Source: Pegoplata infirma (lineage: Eukaryota > Arthropoda > Insecta > Diptera > Anthomyiidae). Taken from it: a DNA stretch of 64,000 nucleotides. Positions 31,449 through 42,968 of this stretch are shown piece by piece; position 1 is the stretch's first letter; every line of letters starts with the position of its first letter. The notes beneath the pieces are model-generated. The model did not search any database and had not been told where the DNA came from. It saw nothing but the letters and a program-made list of their open reading frames with translations. The position numbers and the translations under genes were made by a program. Location of the stretch: positions 160,462,622 to 160,526,621 of the forward strand of contig OY992539.1 of NCBI GenBank assembly GCA_963921195.1, given 5' to 3'.

Positions 31449-31496
31449 TAATCGACACGTGTTTCGGAATTTGTCAAGATTCCATTGTCAAGATTA
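31449..31496 (-). ncRNA. Decayed hammerhead-like core, copy 1
   Basis: On the minus strand stem I UAAUC/GAUUA has 5 pairs, stem II GGAAU/AUUCC has 5 pairs, the GAAA core is followed by the self-complementary stem III ACACGUGU, and the cleavage base is C. The other core strand reads UUGACAA instead of CUGANGA (two transition-type differences) with an extra U before stem II. It is therefore probably inactive. Confidence 0.4.
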
Positions 31497-31988
31497 TTTA
31501 GCAAAAATAGAAACGATATACTACAAAGTAGCAAACGAGTCTAATGACAAATCGTTTGTGCACAAACTAAAACATTAACACATATTCGACTCTATCCACA
31601 ATGTGAATTAGAAAGACGAAGAAATTGTACTATGTTAGTAAGTAACGATTGTCAATAACCAACAAAAATATTTAAAACATTTTACATACGATAGTCCATT
31701 GGACTACAACAATATGTTTTTTGTTGTTGTGAATGAAATTATACCATTATTAGGGCTATTCATCACTATGGCGTGCCAACCATTATGTTCAAATTCTGAT
31801 TAATTTTTATTAATAAATAAAAATTGTTTTATTCGACCTTTAAAATATTATATTTTGTGAGGATGTTTATTCTGGCTCGAGGTCATTATTTTCTTTACTA
31901 ATTAAAACCATGATATTCTCATAGCATAATTTTCAAGAAAATTATTTTTTGTTTAAAATTTATTTATGTTGGTCATTTTTGCAAGACT

Positions 31989-32036
31989 TAATCGACACGT
32001 GTTTCGGAATTTGTCAAGATTCCATTGTCAAGATTA
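31989..32036 (-). ncRNA. Decayed hammerhead-like core, copy 2
   Basis: Identical in sequence and defects to the copy 540 bp upstream, so the substitutions predate the tandem duplication or were homogenised. Confidence 0.4.
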
Positions 32037-32195
32037 TTTAGCAAAAATAGAAACGATATACTACAAAGTAGCAAACGAGTCTAATGACAAATCGTTTGTG
32101 CACAAACTAAAACATTAATACATATTCGACTCTATCCACAATGTGAATTCATATGTAAAGATTTGCCACATCCAGAAATGATTTGCACTCAAATT

Positions 32196-33398
32196 CAGGG
32201 TCGCCAGTTTTTTTTTGGATGCCATCACCAAATTAAAATTTCTCATCCCCAAAAATCCCCAAAAAAAAATTTCTCAAAATTTACTACACACAAAAAAAAC
32301 TTGCAACCCATCAAGTGCTTTTGAGTAATTTAGCCAATTTTTTAGAACAAAAACTTGGTTAACTTACGCACAAAGACTTGGTGGTTTGTATTTTACACAG
32401 AAACTTGGCTAAAAAGTGTAAGTGTATTTTGCGTGTTGAGCGATTAGCACATCATTGGAAACCGCCAATGTTTCGATAAGTATTATGATAAAATTCAAAA
32501 ACGGAAATTTTTTATCACGGATGGATAACTCAGGAATTTTTAATTTAGACACCAGCGATAGAGTACTTTATTGGTCCAAATTTGATATAATCTTGTTTTA
32601 TATCTTGAATTCCCTCAAAAGTTTTCTCAGCAAACATAAGTCATCGGCCCTAAGAAATTGTTTATACCCTTTAAAAAAAACAACGAAAATTCTTTTAAGG
32701 TTTGATATACATATTGCCGTAAAAGTTTTACGGTAAAACGCCTTAAATTTGTATAAATACTAACTCCGGAATAGGTATCTAAAACGTTGTATTGGTTTTT
32801 AACTGGGCTATTCATAATGAGTAAATTAATTCTAATGTAGGTTTATTTGACTGATATTGCATGAATATTTGTCAAATAAACCTACTTTAAGTACACTTTA
32901 AGTATTATGAATAAAGGCCTAAGAATTTAAGAAGTCGTAAAAGACCAGTATTTTCAATTAATGTACTTTTAGACTTTTTCTACAGAAAAAACTTGTGAAT
33001 TTTGGAAATTTTCTATAATGGATTTAACGGATATACTATAGAAAATGTATGAAAATTTACAATTTGGTTTAAAGAAAAATTAAAGCATGATAACATGATA
33101 TCACTACGATCCAGGTTTTGACAGACACAATATAAAATTTTAGTTTTTTATATAAATGTCACATTATTCCTACGTTTGCGGTTTTTTTTTTGTATGCTTT
33201 AATGTCCACGATTGATCAAAAATAAAGTAGAGTAAATTTGACCGATTTGCTTATCTAAAATATTTCATCCCCTAAAAATCCCCGAAAAAATCAGTGTCAT
33301 CCCCATGAAATCCCCGGATCCCCAAATCAAATTTTTCATCCCCAATTTCCAAAAAAAATCCCCTATTTGGGGACAAAACCCCTAAACTGGCAACACTG
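32196..33398. mobile_element. hAT element in duplication copy 2
   Basis: It has the same termini and CTCAAATT duplication (33399-33406 on the right) as the element at 21162-23173. At 1.2 kb it is shorter because it lacks the 806 bp insertion. Confidence 0.85.
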
Positions 33399-33435
33399 CT
33401 CAAATTTATGGATTCGGCCAAGGCGAAATTATTTT

Positions 33436-33573
33436 TATACCCTCCACTCTAGTGATAGAGGGTATATATAAGTTTGTCATTCCGTATGTAACACATTGAA
33501 ATATTGGTTTAGGACCCCATAAAGTATATATATTAATGATCCTTGATCGATTCTAAGTCGATCTAGCGATGTC

Positions 33574-33624
<51 letters not shown>

Positions 33625-34718
33625 CTGTTGAAATCACGTTTTTGGCTATAATCCAGAACCGATTTAAACGCCTGGGGTACCAAAAGTTGCGTAATTCTCC
33701 TAGGCAGAATCTAATGTTTTTTTTTTTTAAATCGGTAAAGTATTTTAAAAGTTATGAGTGAAAATGTAAATTTTGATGAGTGAAAATGTGAATTTTACAC
33801 AAAATAAATGCTATAACTTGACACCTGTTGAATGAATGTAAACGAAACTTTGAATTTAATGTAATTTTATCATTCCTAACACTCACAAAAAATTTGGGCC
33901 GAATCGCACAATGGGGCGTGGCACCAGTCATTTAACCCAAAATTTTAAAATGATTTACATATCTTGGCTCATGGTTGACATATTCAAATAAAATTTTAAA
34001 TAGGTTCTTATTTTATTGTTTTCAACGTTCTACTGGTTATTTTGGTACCAATTATGGCAAAATCGGTTCAGGGGTTAAGAAGCTATGAGCAATTGAGATG
34101 AGTTTCAATATAAACCTCTATGATATGGCGTGGCAGCGCGTTTTTGTAGTTGTTGATGGTTGTTTGGCTTGTTGTTATTTGTATCAAAAGAAGTTAAAAA
34201 TACGTAGTATGTGTCATACACGTGCCACGTGGTTGCTTTTGTATAATTTTTATATAATTTTCATACATACATATTTATAAAATATTTTTTTTTGTTTTTT
34301 AAATATTTGCATTGCACTATAGTTCCGATTATCACTTTTCTTGGCCAAAATTACAAAAATGGAAAAAATTTTGGTTTTAAATAGGTTTTGTGGTAAAAAT
34401 TGTTATAATTTTTTTGTTTTCCATGTATAATATTATAAAAAATTTTTTGTATTTAAACTCAAAAAATTAATTGAAAAAATTTAAAAAAATACTTTTTTTT
34501 TATTTTTAGCTAAATTTGTTTTTGAAGAATAAATGAGTTTGTACAAAAATAAAATATGTTTTCTGTTGTTTGTAAGTGTTTACGACTTTCTATAAAATCC
34601 ATTTTGAGAAAATTGAATTTTGGCCAACAAAGGTCGTCCGCGAAACCATAGTGCATTGGTTAACATTGTAGAGGGTATTTAAAGATTCGGCACAGCCGAA
34701 TATAGCTTTCTTACTTGT
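33436..34718 (+). mobile_element. mini-me/INE-1-like element, unique to copy 2
   Basis: It runs from TTTATACCCTCCACTCTAGT through the TTTGTCATTCCG box and a long GTCTGTCTGTCCGTCCGTC array (33570-33628) to GAGGGTATTTAAAGATTCGG and TTACTTGTT. Copy 1 reads GCGAAATTATTTTTTTTACTTG with no insertion, so the borders lie within T runs, in agreement with Helentron-type insertion between T residues. Non-coding. Confidence 0.85.
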
Positions 34719-35100
34719 TTTTACTTGTTTTGCATTCATTTGTATTTTTTTTAACACCTTTACACTAAAAAAATCGAGTTTAACTGCTTTTAAAGATGGA
34801 TTTATAAAAACCGGGGTTCGACAGTAAACCAACCCGTCTAACCGGTTTTCGAATAGTTAAGATTTTAAAAAATTTGGAAGTTGCAATCCACATAAAACCG
34901 GTTTAAACCGGTTTCGAAAAAACGGTCTAATCACCCTAGTAAATATACATCCTTTCAGGACTGTCTATTGTTTTAGAAAAATATCGAAAAGTTTATTCAA
35001 GTAGTGTATTTTCAATAGCAAAACGTTTTAACAGTATTTTTTAAACATTAAAAATCAATTTGCGAAAAAATTAAAAAAATATTCGAATTAATAGCCTTGT

Positions 35101-36262
35101 TTTTATACCCTCCACTCTAGTGATAGAGGGTATATTTAAGTTTTATACCCTCCACTCTAGTGATAGAGGGTATATATAAGTTTGTCATTCCGTTTGTAAC
35201 ACATCGAAATATTGGTCTAGGACCCCATAAAGTATATATATTCATGATCCTTGATCGATTTTAAGTCGATCTAGCGTTGTCCGTCTGTCTGTCTGTCCGT
35301 TGAAAAACGCTAACTTTTGAAAGACTTTATGGAGGCTCCTGAAGTTTGACATATATGTTGACCATTTACCGGGTCAGGTTGGTGTTGCAATCCAGCCAAA
35401 TCGGTCCAGTGGTTCAAAAGTTATGAGCAAAAGAGTAAATTTCGGCAAGGGAATTTTGCGAATTTACGAGATTAAAACCACTCTAACTTTCGAGAGACAA
35501 TTCTGAGGGTGCTAAAACGTGTTATATATCTTTGTCGTTCCCCAAGTCTGTTTGGTTTTGAATTTCAGCAAAATCGGTTCAGTGGTTCAAAAGTTATAAG
35601 CAAGGCTCAGAATTTCAGATTCTTTTCACCTTAAACTCTTGAAAACTCGTGAAACAAGTTTTAAAAGCATGGTAAAATACCAGTTATTTTAAAACTTGTT
35701 GTTGTTTGTTTTCCTGCCGTGGGGTGCAGTTTAGTTGTTAGACAAGTAAATATTTGTTATTGTTTTGTTATTGTTAGTGTAACTGTATGTAACGGTGTAT
35801 AGTAAGTATTTTTGGAAAAAATCAAATAAATAATATGGGTTAGTTTGTTTTTGGTTTTTAAAGAAGATGATGGTAAAATAAAAAGAGATAAATATGTGAA
35901 ATAGTTTTTTTTTTGTATTACCTATAGGTATAAAACAACAAAAATATTTTACAAAGTAATTTTGTTACTCAAAGAAATTGTACACTAAAAAATATATACA
36001 CTCAAAAAAATGTTACACTCAAAAAAAATGTTTTTTTTAATTTAGTTTTTTTTTTTAATGAAATGTCACACTCAAAAAAAGGTTGACAGTCAAAAAAATT
36101 TTACACTCAAAAAAATTTGATTGATTAAAAAAAAGTTCTACTCAAAATAATATATTTCTAATAAAAAATTTGTAATGCAATTTTTTTAGAAAATTACTAT
36201 CAGATAACATTGTGGAGGGTATTCATAGATTTGACCAAGTCGAATTTAATTTTTCTACTTGT
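35101..36262 (+). mobile_element. mini-me/INE-1-like element in duplication copy 2
   Basis: Counterpart of 23592-24754, with the same duplicated 5' end and the same ACACTCAAAAAAA words. The only changes I noticed are single bases and run lengths (for example GAAAAACGC where copy 1 has GAAAACACGC). Confidence 0.8.
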
Positions 36263-36959
36263 TTGCATTAAATTATTATATGGAATAACTTTATTTTATT
36301 TAAAAAAATGGTTCAAATCTGGCCAAACAGTTTTTTTTTTTAAATTTTTTTCTGAATCTACATCCTATTATCAAAAATAAAATAAAAACATAATTAAGCT
36401 AAGGTAAAAATTTTAAGTATAAAAAAAAAAAATTTTGTTAAATCCTAGGATTAAATTGGATTTAATCCTAGGATTAAATCCAATTTAATCCTATCGTTCG
36501 TGTGTATAGTCGACTTTAAATCGAGCTCCCACTTAAATTACAATTTTTGTTGATAAACTTAAAAAATACTCACTAAAAATCAAAAAAATTTCCACATTTA
36601 ACTCCCCTGTATGAATGATGTTCGGTTTCTTTAATCAGATGCGGGCGTTGTTTTGCTACAAGTGTTTTTGTGTAAAAATAAAACAATTATCATTAAAATT
36701 AAAAAAAAAAAAACAAATTAAAAAAATTGTCCAAACACTGGAAAATAAGTTGATAGAGACAACAGGTGTTCTTGCTAGAACAAAACAAATAAACAATAAC
36801 AGCTGTTTCATTTAGACAAAATAGTGGTGTTGAGTTATTTAAAAACAGTGCTACCACATCGCTCATTGGTTGTGTTTGGTGGTTGTATTAGCTAAGTGCT
36901 AATTCACCACTTATTAACGACACAAACCAAATAAAATACCCAGTAAACAATTTTACAAT

Positions 36960-38636
36960 ATGGAGTTTGAAGAAACACCAACAAGAACCGATCAAGATCG
37001 AAACAGTTTAACTGCATTTAGAGTAAATAAATTTAAAGAAATTGAAAAAAATAATGTAATTCTTAGTGAGAAAATAAAAAAATTAGAAATCCTCTGTATT
37101 AATTTAAAAAATGAGAATGCTTTTTTAAGAGAAAAATATGAAAAATTTATGAACATCGATATAAATCCACCAGCAACCCAAGAAGAGGTCTTAGAAAGTC
37201 CACCTCAAAAAATTCAAGAATACTTTACCGATGAAGAAGAACTCAATCAGGAAACGGATTGGATACTTAAAAGGAGTAGACGCAACAAAAAAAGAAAGGC
37301 GGAAGCCTCCCCAGAAGTTGAACAAGCCACAGAAAATAAAAAAATTGATAAAAATTCTCAAGCAAATTGCGATCCTCCGCCAATTATGATACCAGGGGTG
37401 AGTGATTATATAAATCTATATACTGATATAAAATATGTTGCTAAACAGTCATTTACAATAAAAATGGAAAGAAATGACACTTATAAAGTCAACACCAAAG
37501 ATGCAAATGATTACAGAGCCATAACAAAGTATCTTAACGAAAATAAGTGTTCATGGTTTACATATCAAGACAAGCAAACCCGTCCAATTAGGGTTATCGT
37601 AAAAAACTTGCACCATTCTTGCGATCCAAAGTTAATTGTCGAAGATTTAAAAAGTCAAGGATTAAAAGCCAAAGAAGCGTTTCCAAAATTACAATGGCAA
37701 ACAAAAATACCGCTCAATATGTTTTACTTAACTTTTGAATCGACAGAAGACATAAATAAAATATATGAAATAAAAACGATCCTATCATCACTGGTAAAGA
37801 TAGAATCAATAACTAGCTCAAACAAAATCCCTCAGTGTAAAAATTGTCAAGTGTACGGCCATACAAAAAATTATTGTTCAAAACCTGCAAGATGTGTTAA
37901 ATGTGCCGGAAAACACTCTGCTATAGAATGTGATAAGCAAGCGAATCAGCCTCCAAAGTGTGTTAATTGTGGCGATCCTCATCCAGCTAGTTATAGAGGA
38001 TGTATTGTAGCCAAAGAGTTACAAAAAATTAGAAACGCTTCCAAACGGCAAAAGCGAGAAGCATTTCAATATCAGAGCGAAAATTCACAGCCCCAACAAG
38101 AAATGCAACAAGAACATATACGTGACTTCAGTTCAATAAATTCTCCAACTCCAAATCCAAACCAACAATATCAACAACACCAAAGCCGTAGTAATTACAA
38201 GCCGAAACAAAATCAACCATCACAACAACACCACCGAAACCGTGTGGAAAACCAACAGCAACAACAAAATCAAGAATCACAACACTACCCAAACCCCATA
38301 GAAAATCAACAACAGCAAAACCAACTATATAAGGGTGCCGATAAGCGAATAAATCAACAACAACGCTATCAAAAAACCCCGATCCAACGTAAAAAGCAAC
38401 CGCAAAAGCAAACAAATCAACAACAACAGTATTACCAGCAAGATCAATTTTATACGAATCGAAAAACACAAATCTCATATGCAGATGTAATAAAACCGCT
38501 AGATTCCAATAACAATCCTTCGAGCGAAAATCAACTACAACAAATTTTAGATATGCTTAAAAGACAGGACACATTCAACATATCTATCTTTAAGATATTT
38601 TCGAATAAAATACGAAGGATCATACTCACAACTTAA
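36960..38636 (+). CDS. Jockey-type ORF1: gag-like zinc-knuckle protein
   Basis: The product has 558 residues. A lysine/glutamate-rich coiled coil lies at about 20-65, a folded domain at about 155-285, and three CCHC-type knuckles at about 291-345 (CKNCQVYGHTKNYC, CVKCAGKHSAIEC, CVNCGDPHPASYRGC). A long glutamine-rich low-complexity tail follows (~375-505). Order and knuckle spacing match Jockey gag proteins, which bind element RNA and enter the nucleus. The last ~25 codons run past the deletion junction and end out of frame in RT sequence, so the native C-terminus is probably altered. Confidence 0.85.
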   Translation: MEFEETPTRTDQDRNSLTAFRVNKFKEIEKNNVILSEKIKKLEILCINLKNENAFLREKYEKFMNIDINPPATQEEVLESPPQKIQEYFTDEEELNQETDWILKRSRRNKKRKAEASPEVEQATENKKIDKNSQANCDPPPIMIPGVSDYINLYTDIKYVAKQSFTIKMERNDTYKVNTKDANDYRAITKYLNENKCSWFTYQDKQTRPIRVIVKNLHHSCDPKLIVEDLKSQGLKAKEAFPKLQWQTKIPLNMFYLTFESTEDINKIYEIKTILSSLVKIESITSSNKIPQCKNCQVYGHTKNYCSKPARCVKCAGKHSAIECDKQANQPPKCVNCGDPHPASYRGCIVAKELQKIRNASKRQKREAFQYQSENSQPQQEMQQEHIRDFSSINSPTPNPNQQYQQHQSRSNYKPKQNQPSQQHHRNRVENQQQQQNQESQHYPNPIENQQQQNQLYKGADKRINQQQRYQKTPIQRKKQPQKQTNQQQQYYQQDQFYTNRKTQISYADVIKPLDSNNNPSSENQLQQILDMLKRQDTFNISIFKIFSNKIRRIILTT

Positions 38637-39433
38637 ACTTATAGAAGCTGGAGTACCCCAAGGAAGCATTCTTGGTCCTTTACTTTACATTATTTACACT
38701 AGAGATGTTCCAAACACTCCAAATTGCTTAATCGCCACATTTGCTGATGATACAGCCATTCTTTCAACTGGAAAAAAGATTGAAGAGTCCACCGAAAAAG
38801 TACAATGTGCATTAAATGAAATAACTTCATGGGCAACAAAGTGGAGAATTAAACTAAATAACAACAAGTCAGTTCATGTAGATTTTACAAATAAGAAAAT
38901 TACCTACCACCCATTGTTTACTTTAAATAATGAAATTCCACACTCAAATACGGCAAAATACCTTGGAATGAATTTAGACGCCAAATTAAAGTGGAACGAA
39001 CACATCAAAAAAAAAGAAAAAAGAGCTCGAACTACGGTATAGAGAGTTATACTGGCTTCTCAGTTACAAATCGTCTTTATCTCTTCATAACAAGCTTATG
39101 ATCTACAAACAAATTCTAGTTCCCATATGGTCTTATGGAATACAGTTATGGGGATGCGCCCATAACTCAAACAAAATAATCATTCAACGCTTTCAAAACA
39201 AAGTTTTGCGCAATATGGTAAATGCACCATGGTACATCAGAAACACTGACCTCCACCGCGATCTGGGAATAGACAGTGTGGAATCAACTATTAAAAAGCA
39301 TGCTATAAGTCATCATAAAAAACTTCAACGCCATTCAAATCAAGAAGCAAGTCGACTTTTTTACGATCCTTGTAATGAAAGAAGATTATTTCGTACAAAA
39401 CCTATTGATCTACTTGGCAATGATACTTTGTAG
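38600..39433 (+). pseudogene. Jockey reverse transcriptase, 3' half, frameshifted
   Basis: One frame reads EAGVPQGSILGPLLYIIYT and FADDTAIL (RT catalytic centre). After an A-rich tract at about 39006-39022 the frame stops, and the adjacent frame continues to the stop at 39433 with LWGCAHNSNKIIIQRFQNK, the usual Jockey thumb and C-terminal region. The first half of RT and the endonuclease are absent. It is dead as a gene because of the deletion plus the single-frame slip in the A run. Confidence 0.85.
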
Positions 39434-40246
39434 ATTACTCTTTAACATACACAACCTCAAACTAAAATAACCAACTGGAAGAAAACTACTAGATAGTTCT
39501 AATTATTGAGCTAGTTGTAGTCTTAAGAAACAAAACATTGTAATACCACTTTTTGTTTCAATAAAAAAAAAAAAAAAAAAAATTGGATTTATTTATAGCG
39601 TTTTACATTATGGACACCGCTTAATTTCTTTCCAGTTTATATGTATTTACTAATTGTATGTAGATTTAGAAAAAAAAAATATAAAAAAAAATTCTGGACT
39701 TGATTTGACACATTTTTACAATAAATAAAGTAAATCCCAATCTTAATCCGGTCTGAAAAAAAACAAGCCTAATGTTTTGGTAAATAAAACCTTTAATAAC
39801 AAGCTTACAGTAAAACAATAGTTGTTTGTTGTAAGAATAATTGTGTGTTTTACTGTATAATAAAATACAAAATAAATAAAATAAATTTTATTTTTCAAAC
39901 ACAAAATTTTCAAGAATATTTCTTTTTTTGTTTTAATAATGCGTTACTCATTTGAATTTTTGTGAATAATGAAAAAAAAATCACAAATTTTTGTTGATTA
40001 TTTTGAAAAATTATATTTTGTTTGTTTGAATAATCAATCACAAAAAATTATTTGATTTTTTTGGAAAGAAATATTATTTCATTTTTATGAAATTGAATAA
40101 AATAAAATTTTATTTTATTCAAATCAAAATAAATAAAATAACATAACATTTTATTTTTTGATAGCCAATTAAAATATCAAAGTATTTTATTTTTTTTTCC
40201 AAAAAATCCAAATAAAGGTATTCAATAATACAGCTATGCTTTAAAT

Positions 40247-41532
40247 CAATGGTTCTCAAACGGTGGGTCGCGACCCCCTAGGGGGTCGCGGAAGAGTTTC
40301 AGGGGGGTCACGAACAAATTTGTTAAAACCTTAAATTTTGGTAAATTTAAAACACATTTTTTTATTGCTGTGGTTTAAAAATACACAAATACTTTCATTA
40401 AAGAATACAATTTTTTCCATCACTTGAGGTCCCCCCGTAATCACTGTGCAGTTGTTAATTTCTTGGGATGGCCAACACTTATTTGTGAAGTGTTTTGACT
40501 GAGTCTGGGATCCGACAGTTTGTTTTCTATTAACTTTTCGATGCTGATTCCGAATCTGGTATCCAAATTTTTCTAGTACATTAGGTTTTTCAGAAAATTA
40601 AAAAAAATGTCACAAAAATGTATTCTTGTGCATTTTAAAGAGCTTTGTTTGTGAAATTTTCGGATGCGTCTGGGATCTGACCACTTTTTTCGATTTACTT
40701 TTTAATGTTGATTCCAAATCTGGATCCGAATAACGGATCTAGATTCGTGATCGAATAAAATTTCAATCACTAACAAACATTGGTACATAATTTTGAAAAA
40801 AGAGCAATCATTAGTGTCCGACCGAATACACCTTTTTTGGCCGAAGCCGAAGCCGAATATTCGGCCAAATTTTCACTATTCGGCCAAACCGAAGCCGAAG
40901 CCGAATATTAAAAAAAAATGTTTTTAGTTGCAAAAACACTTAGTAAAATGTTTTTGTGGCTTACTAATGTGATTCAAAGTTAGTTTAGTGTGTTTTTCAA
41001 CACGTGAGCACAAATATTATACAATTATTTGGTATTCGGCCTATTCGGCCAAAATTGTGGCCGAAGCCGAATAGTGGCCGAATAGTGATTTTTGGCCGAA
41101 GCCGAAGCCGAATATTCGGTCGGACACTAGCAATCATTACTCCAAATAGGACTTTAATTGCTTTCTTGGTAAACCTTTCTTCATTTCTGATCAGGTTTAA
41201 CTGGTGTTTTTCGTTTATTTTTTCCCCTTAGTTCGGGACCTGGTTTCCAAATTTTTGAAAAAATGAGGTCAAAGTTCAAAAAAATTGTGTTTTATTTTTA
41301 TTTTTTAAAGTTTTTACTTGAAATTGTTGGTATGCGTATGGGATCTAACCACACGTTTCGATTAATCGTTCAATGCTGCTTCTGAATTTGGTTTCCAAAA
41401 TTTTCCATTACTTTAGGTTTTTGAAAAAACTGAGGTCAAAGTTCACGTTAATAATTTTTTTTATGTGGGGGGTCGCGAAAAATTTTAAATATTGAAAAGG
41501 GGTCGCAAAGCAAAACTTAGTGAGAAGCTCTG
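40247..41532. mobile_element. hAT-type element (CAATGGTTCTCAAAC ends)
   Basis: The left end CAATGGTTCTCAAACGGTGG and the right end AGTGAGAAGCTCTG are decayed inverted termini of the widespread hAT form CAGTGGTTCTCAAAC. The 8 bp duplication CTTTAAAT is perfect (40239-40246, 41533-41540). GGGTCGCGACCCCC words occur near both ends. The interior has TGGGATC(T/C)GACCAC-like repeats and no transposase. A younger MITE sits at 40812-41129. Confidence 0.8.
40812..41129. mobile_element. hAT-type MITE with GCCGAAGCCGAATATTCGG words
   Basis: TAGTGTCCGACCGAATA and TATTCGGTCGGACACTA are perfect 17 bp inverted ends with an 8 bp duplication GCAATCAT (40804-40811, 41130-41137). The subterminal parts consist of alternating GGCCGAAGCC and GAATATTCGGCC words. 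Confidence 0.85.
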
Positions 41533-41682
41533 CTTTAAATGATATCTTTTAATAAAAAAATATTTTTTTATCTGTGCCTTCTTTACAATGTATACAAAAA
41601 TATTAAAATTGTGTTTTTTATCCTTTTTTAGAACACGATAAAGATGTCACAGATAGGAATAATATTTTGTATGAATATACAT

Positions 41683-42968
41683 TAGGGCGTTTCATCAAAA
41701 ACTTTTTTTTTTGATTTTGGGTTCTCTTGAAGCGGAATATGAATTCTTATGGCCTAAAAGATTTTTGAGATTTTTTTCAGATTTTTGGCGGGCCGGGATC
41801 AACTCGCTCAAATCGATTTTATGCTAAAAATGAGGTTATAAAACATAATTTTTTTTTTTTTATGGTGCCTTGTTTTTACAAAAGTGGATAAATTACTTCA
41901 AAATATTGCTAGCCTCCTAAAAAAAATATTCGCGGTAAAAATGATAAGGTCAAAAGTCAATAATTTGACCTGAAAGGAAAAATTTTGAATTTTCCAACTT
42001 CAAAGCTCAATAACTTAAGAAATGTGCAACGTAGGTTCGTGATGTTGACACCGTTTAATAGATATTTTAAATACCTTTCATTAAAATCCAAAATGACGTC
42101 TGTCATTTTAGTAGAAGTATTAAAAAAATTAAAAAAAAAATAACTTAACCCATTTTTTTTCTTACATTTCACATGAGCTTAACCAACAAGTACATATGGG
42201 GCAAAACGCGTCAAAGGTCCACACCAAAAAACAAATGTTGTCCAATTTAAGTATAATTTTGGTAAAATAGGTTAATGATAGGTATTCTAAATTACAAATA
42301 TAAAATTTTTTGATGAAATATTGGCAGAGTTACAGGGTTGGAAAGTTTTGATGTTTTTGAAAAGAACATATTTTGGTGAATTTTAATTAACATTTTGATG
42401 AAACAAAAATTATAATTTTAAAAAGGACTTTTAAAGTATTTTTGATGGCCTTTAAAATTGCATTTGTGTTTTTTTTGAAAAAAATAAATTTGACCTTAAA
42501 ATTCAAGGTCAAAATATTAAGTTGTAATTATCTTATAAGGGTCGCACTTTAAGATTTTTTTCACTAAGCCCACTAGAAAGGTTGACATTTTTTTTAATTT
42601 CGGTTTTTAAAAAAAAATGGTATGTATGATACTTTATGAGAAATCAATTTTTTAGGAGTATATAACACTCAAATTTACTTTAAGGTCAAATTATTGACCT
42701 TTGACCTTATCATTTTTACCGCGAATATTTTTTTTTTAGGAGGCTAGCAATATTTTGAAGTAATTTATCCACTTTTGTAAAAACAAGGCACCATAAAAAA
42801 AAATATGTTTTATAACCACATTTTTAGCATAAAATCGATTTGAGCGAGTTGATCCCGGCCCGCCAAAAATCTGAAAAAAATCTCAAAAATCTTTTAGGCC
42901 ATAAGAATTCATATTCCGCTTCAAGAGTAGCAAAAATCAAAAAAAAAAGTTTTTGATGAAACGCCCTA
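41683..42968. mobile_element. Foldback element with 8 bp duplication, copy 2
   Basis: It has the same TAGGGCGTTTCATCAAAAAC ends as 19656-20886 and a perfect 8 bp duplication ATATACAT (41675-41682, 42969-42976). The arms are about 310-340 bp, and the unpaired middle (about 42180-42650) differs from copy 1. Divergence from copy 1 is clear (for example GGCGGGCCGGGATC against GGAATGTCGGGATC), so the copies are not a recent duplication. Confidence 0.8.

Larger units (their letters stand above)
31131..32148. mobile_element. Tandem 540 bp unit, Penelope-like terminal-repeat type
   Basis: Two copies (31131 to about 31615, and 31674-32148) repeat with a period of 540 bp and differ at a handful of sites. 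Each contains TTAATCGACACGTGTTTCGG, the kind of box that in Penelope-like terminal repeats is part of a hammerhead ribozyme. The second copy stops abruptly at ATGTGAATT where the second segmental duplication begins. The same unit, diverged, surrounds the ribozyme element near 8570 and 9360. No reverse transcriptase is present. Confidence 0.55.
32149..36793 (+). repeat. Segmental duplication, copy 2
   Basis: This is the partner of 21117-25282, starting 11,032 bp downstream. It lacks the CCCAGCA element of copy 1 and has an extra mini-me (33436-34718). Its right end AAATAAAC is followed by the 5' UTR of a Jockey LINE, whereas copy 1 is followed by the 3' end of the I-clade LINE. No host gene. 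Confidence 0.9.
36794..39581 (+). mobile_element. Jockey-clade LINE with an internal deletion
   Basis: A 5' UTR (36794-36959) is followed by an intact ORF1 (36960-38636), then directly by the second half of a reverse transcriptase in another frame, a short 3' UTR with AATAAA (39559) and a poly(A) tail ending at about 39581. The endonuclease and the first RT motifs are missing, so about 1.5-2 kb was deleted at about 38580-38600 relative to a complete Jockey element. It could not retrotranspose by itself. No target duplication was identified. Confidence 0.8.

Noticed and set aside
33565..33630. GTCT/GTCC array as an independent microsatellite or CRISPR-like array
   Set aside because: It sits at the fixed internal position of a mini-me element and is part of that family. 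There are no spacers between repeats.
38128..38478. Minus-strand 116-codon ORF rich in valine, phenylalanine and aspartate
   Set aside because: It is the antisense of the glutamine-rich CAA-repeat tail of the Jockey ORF1.
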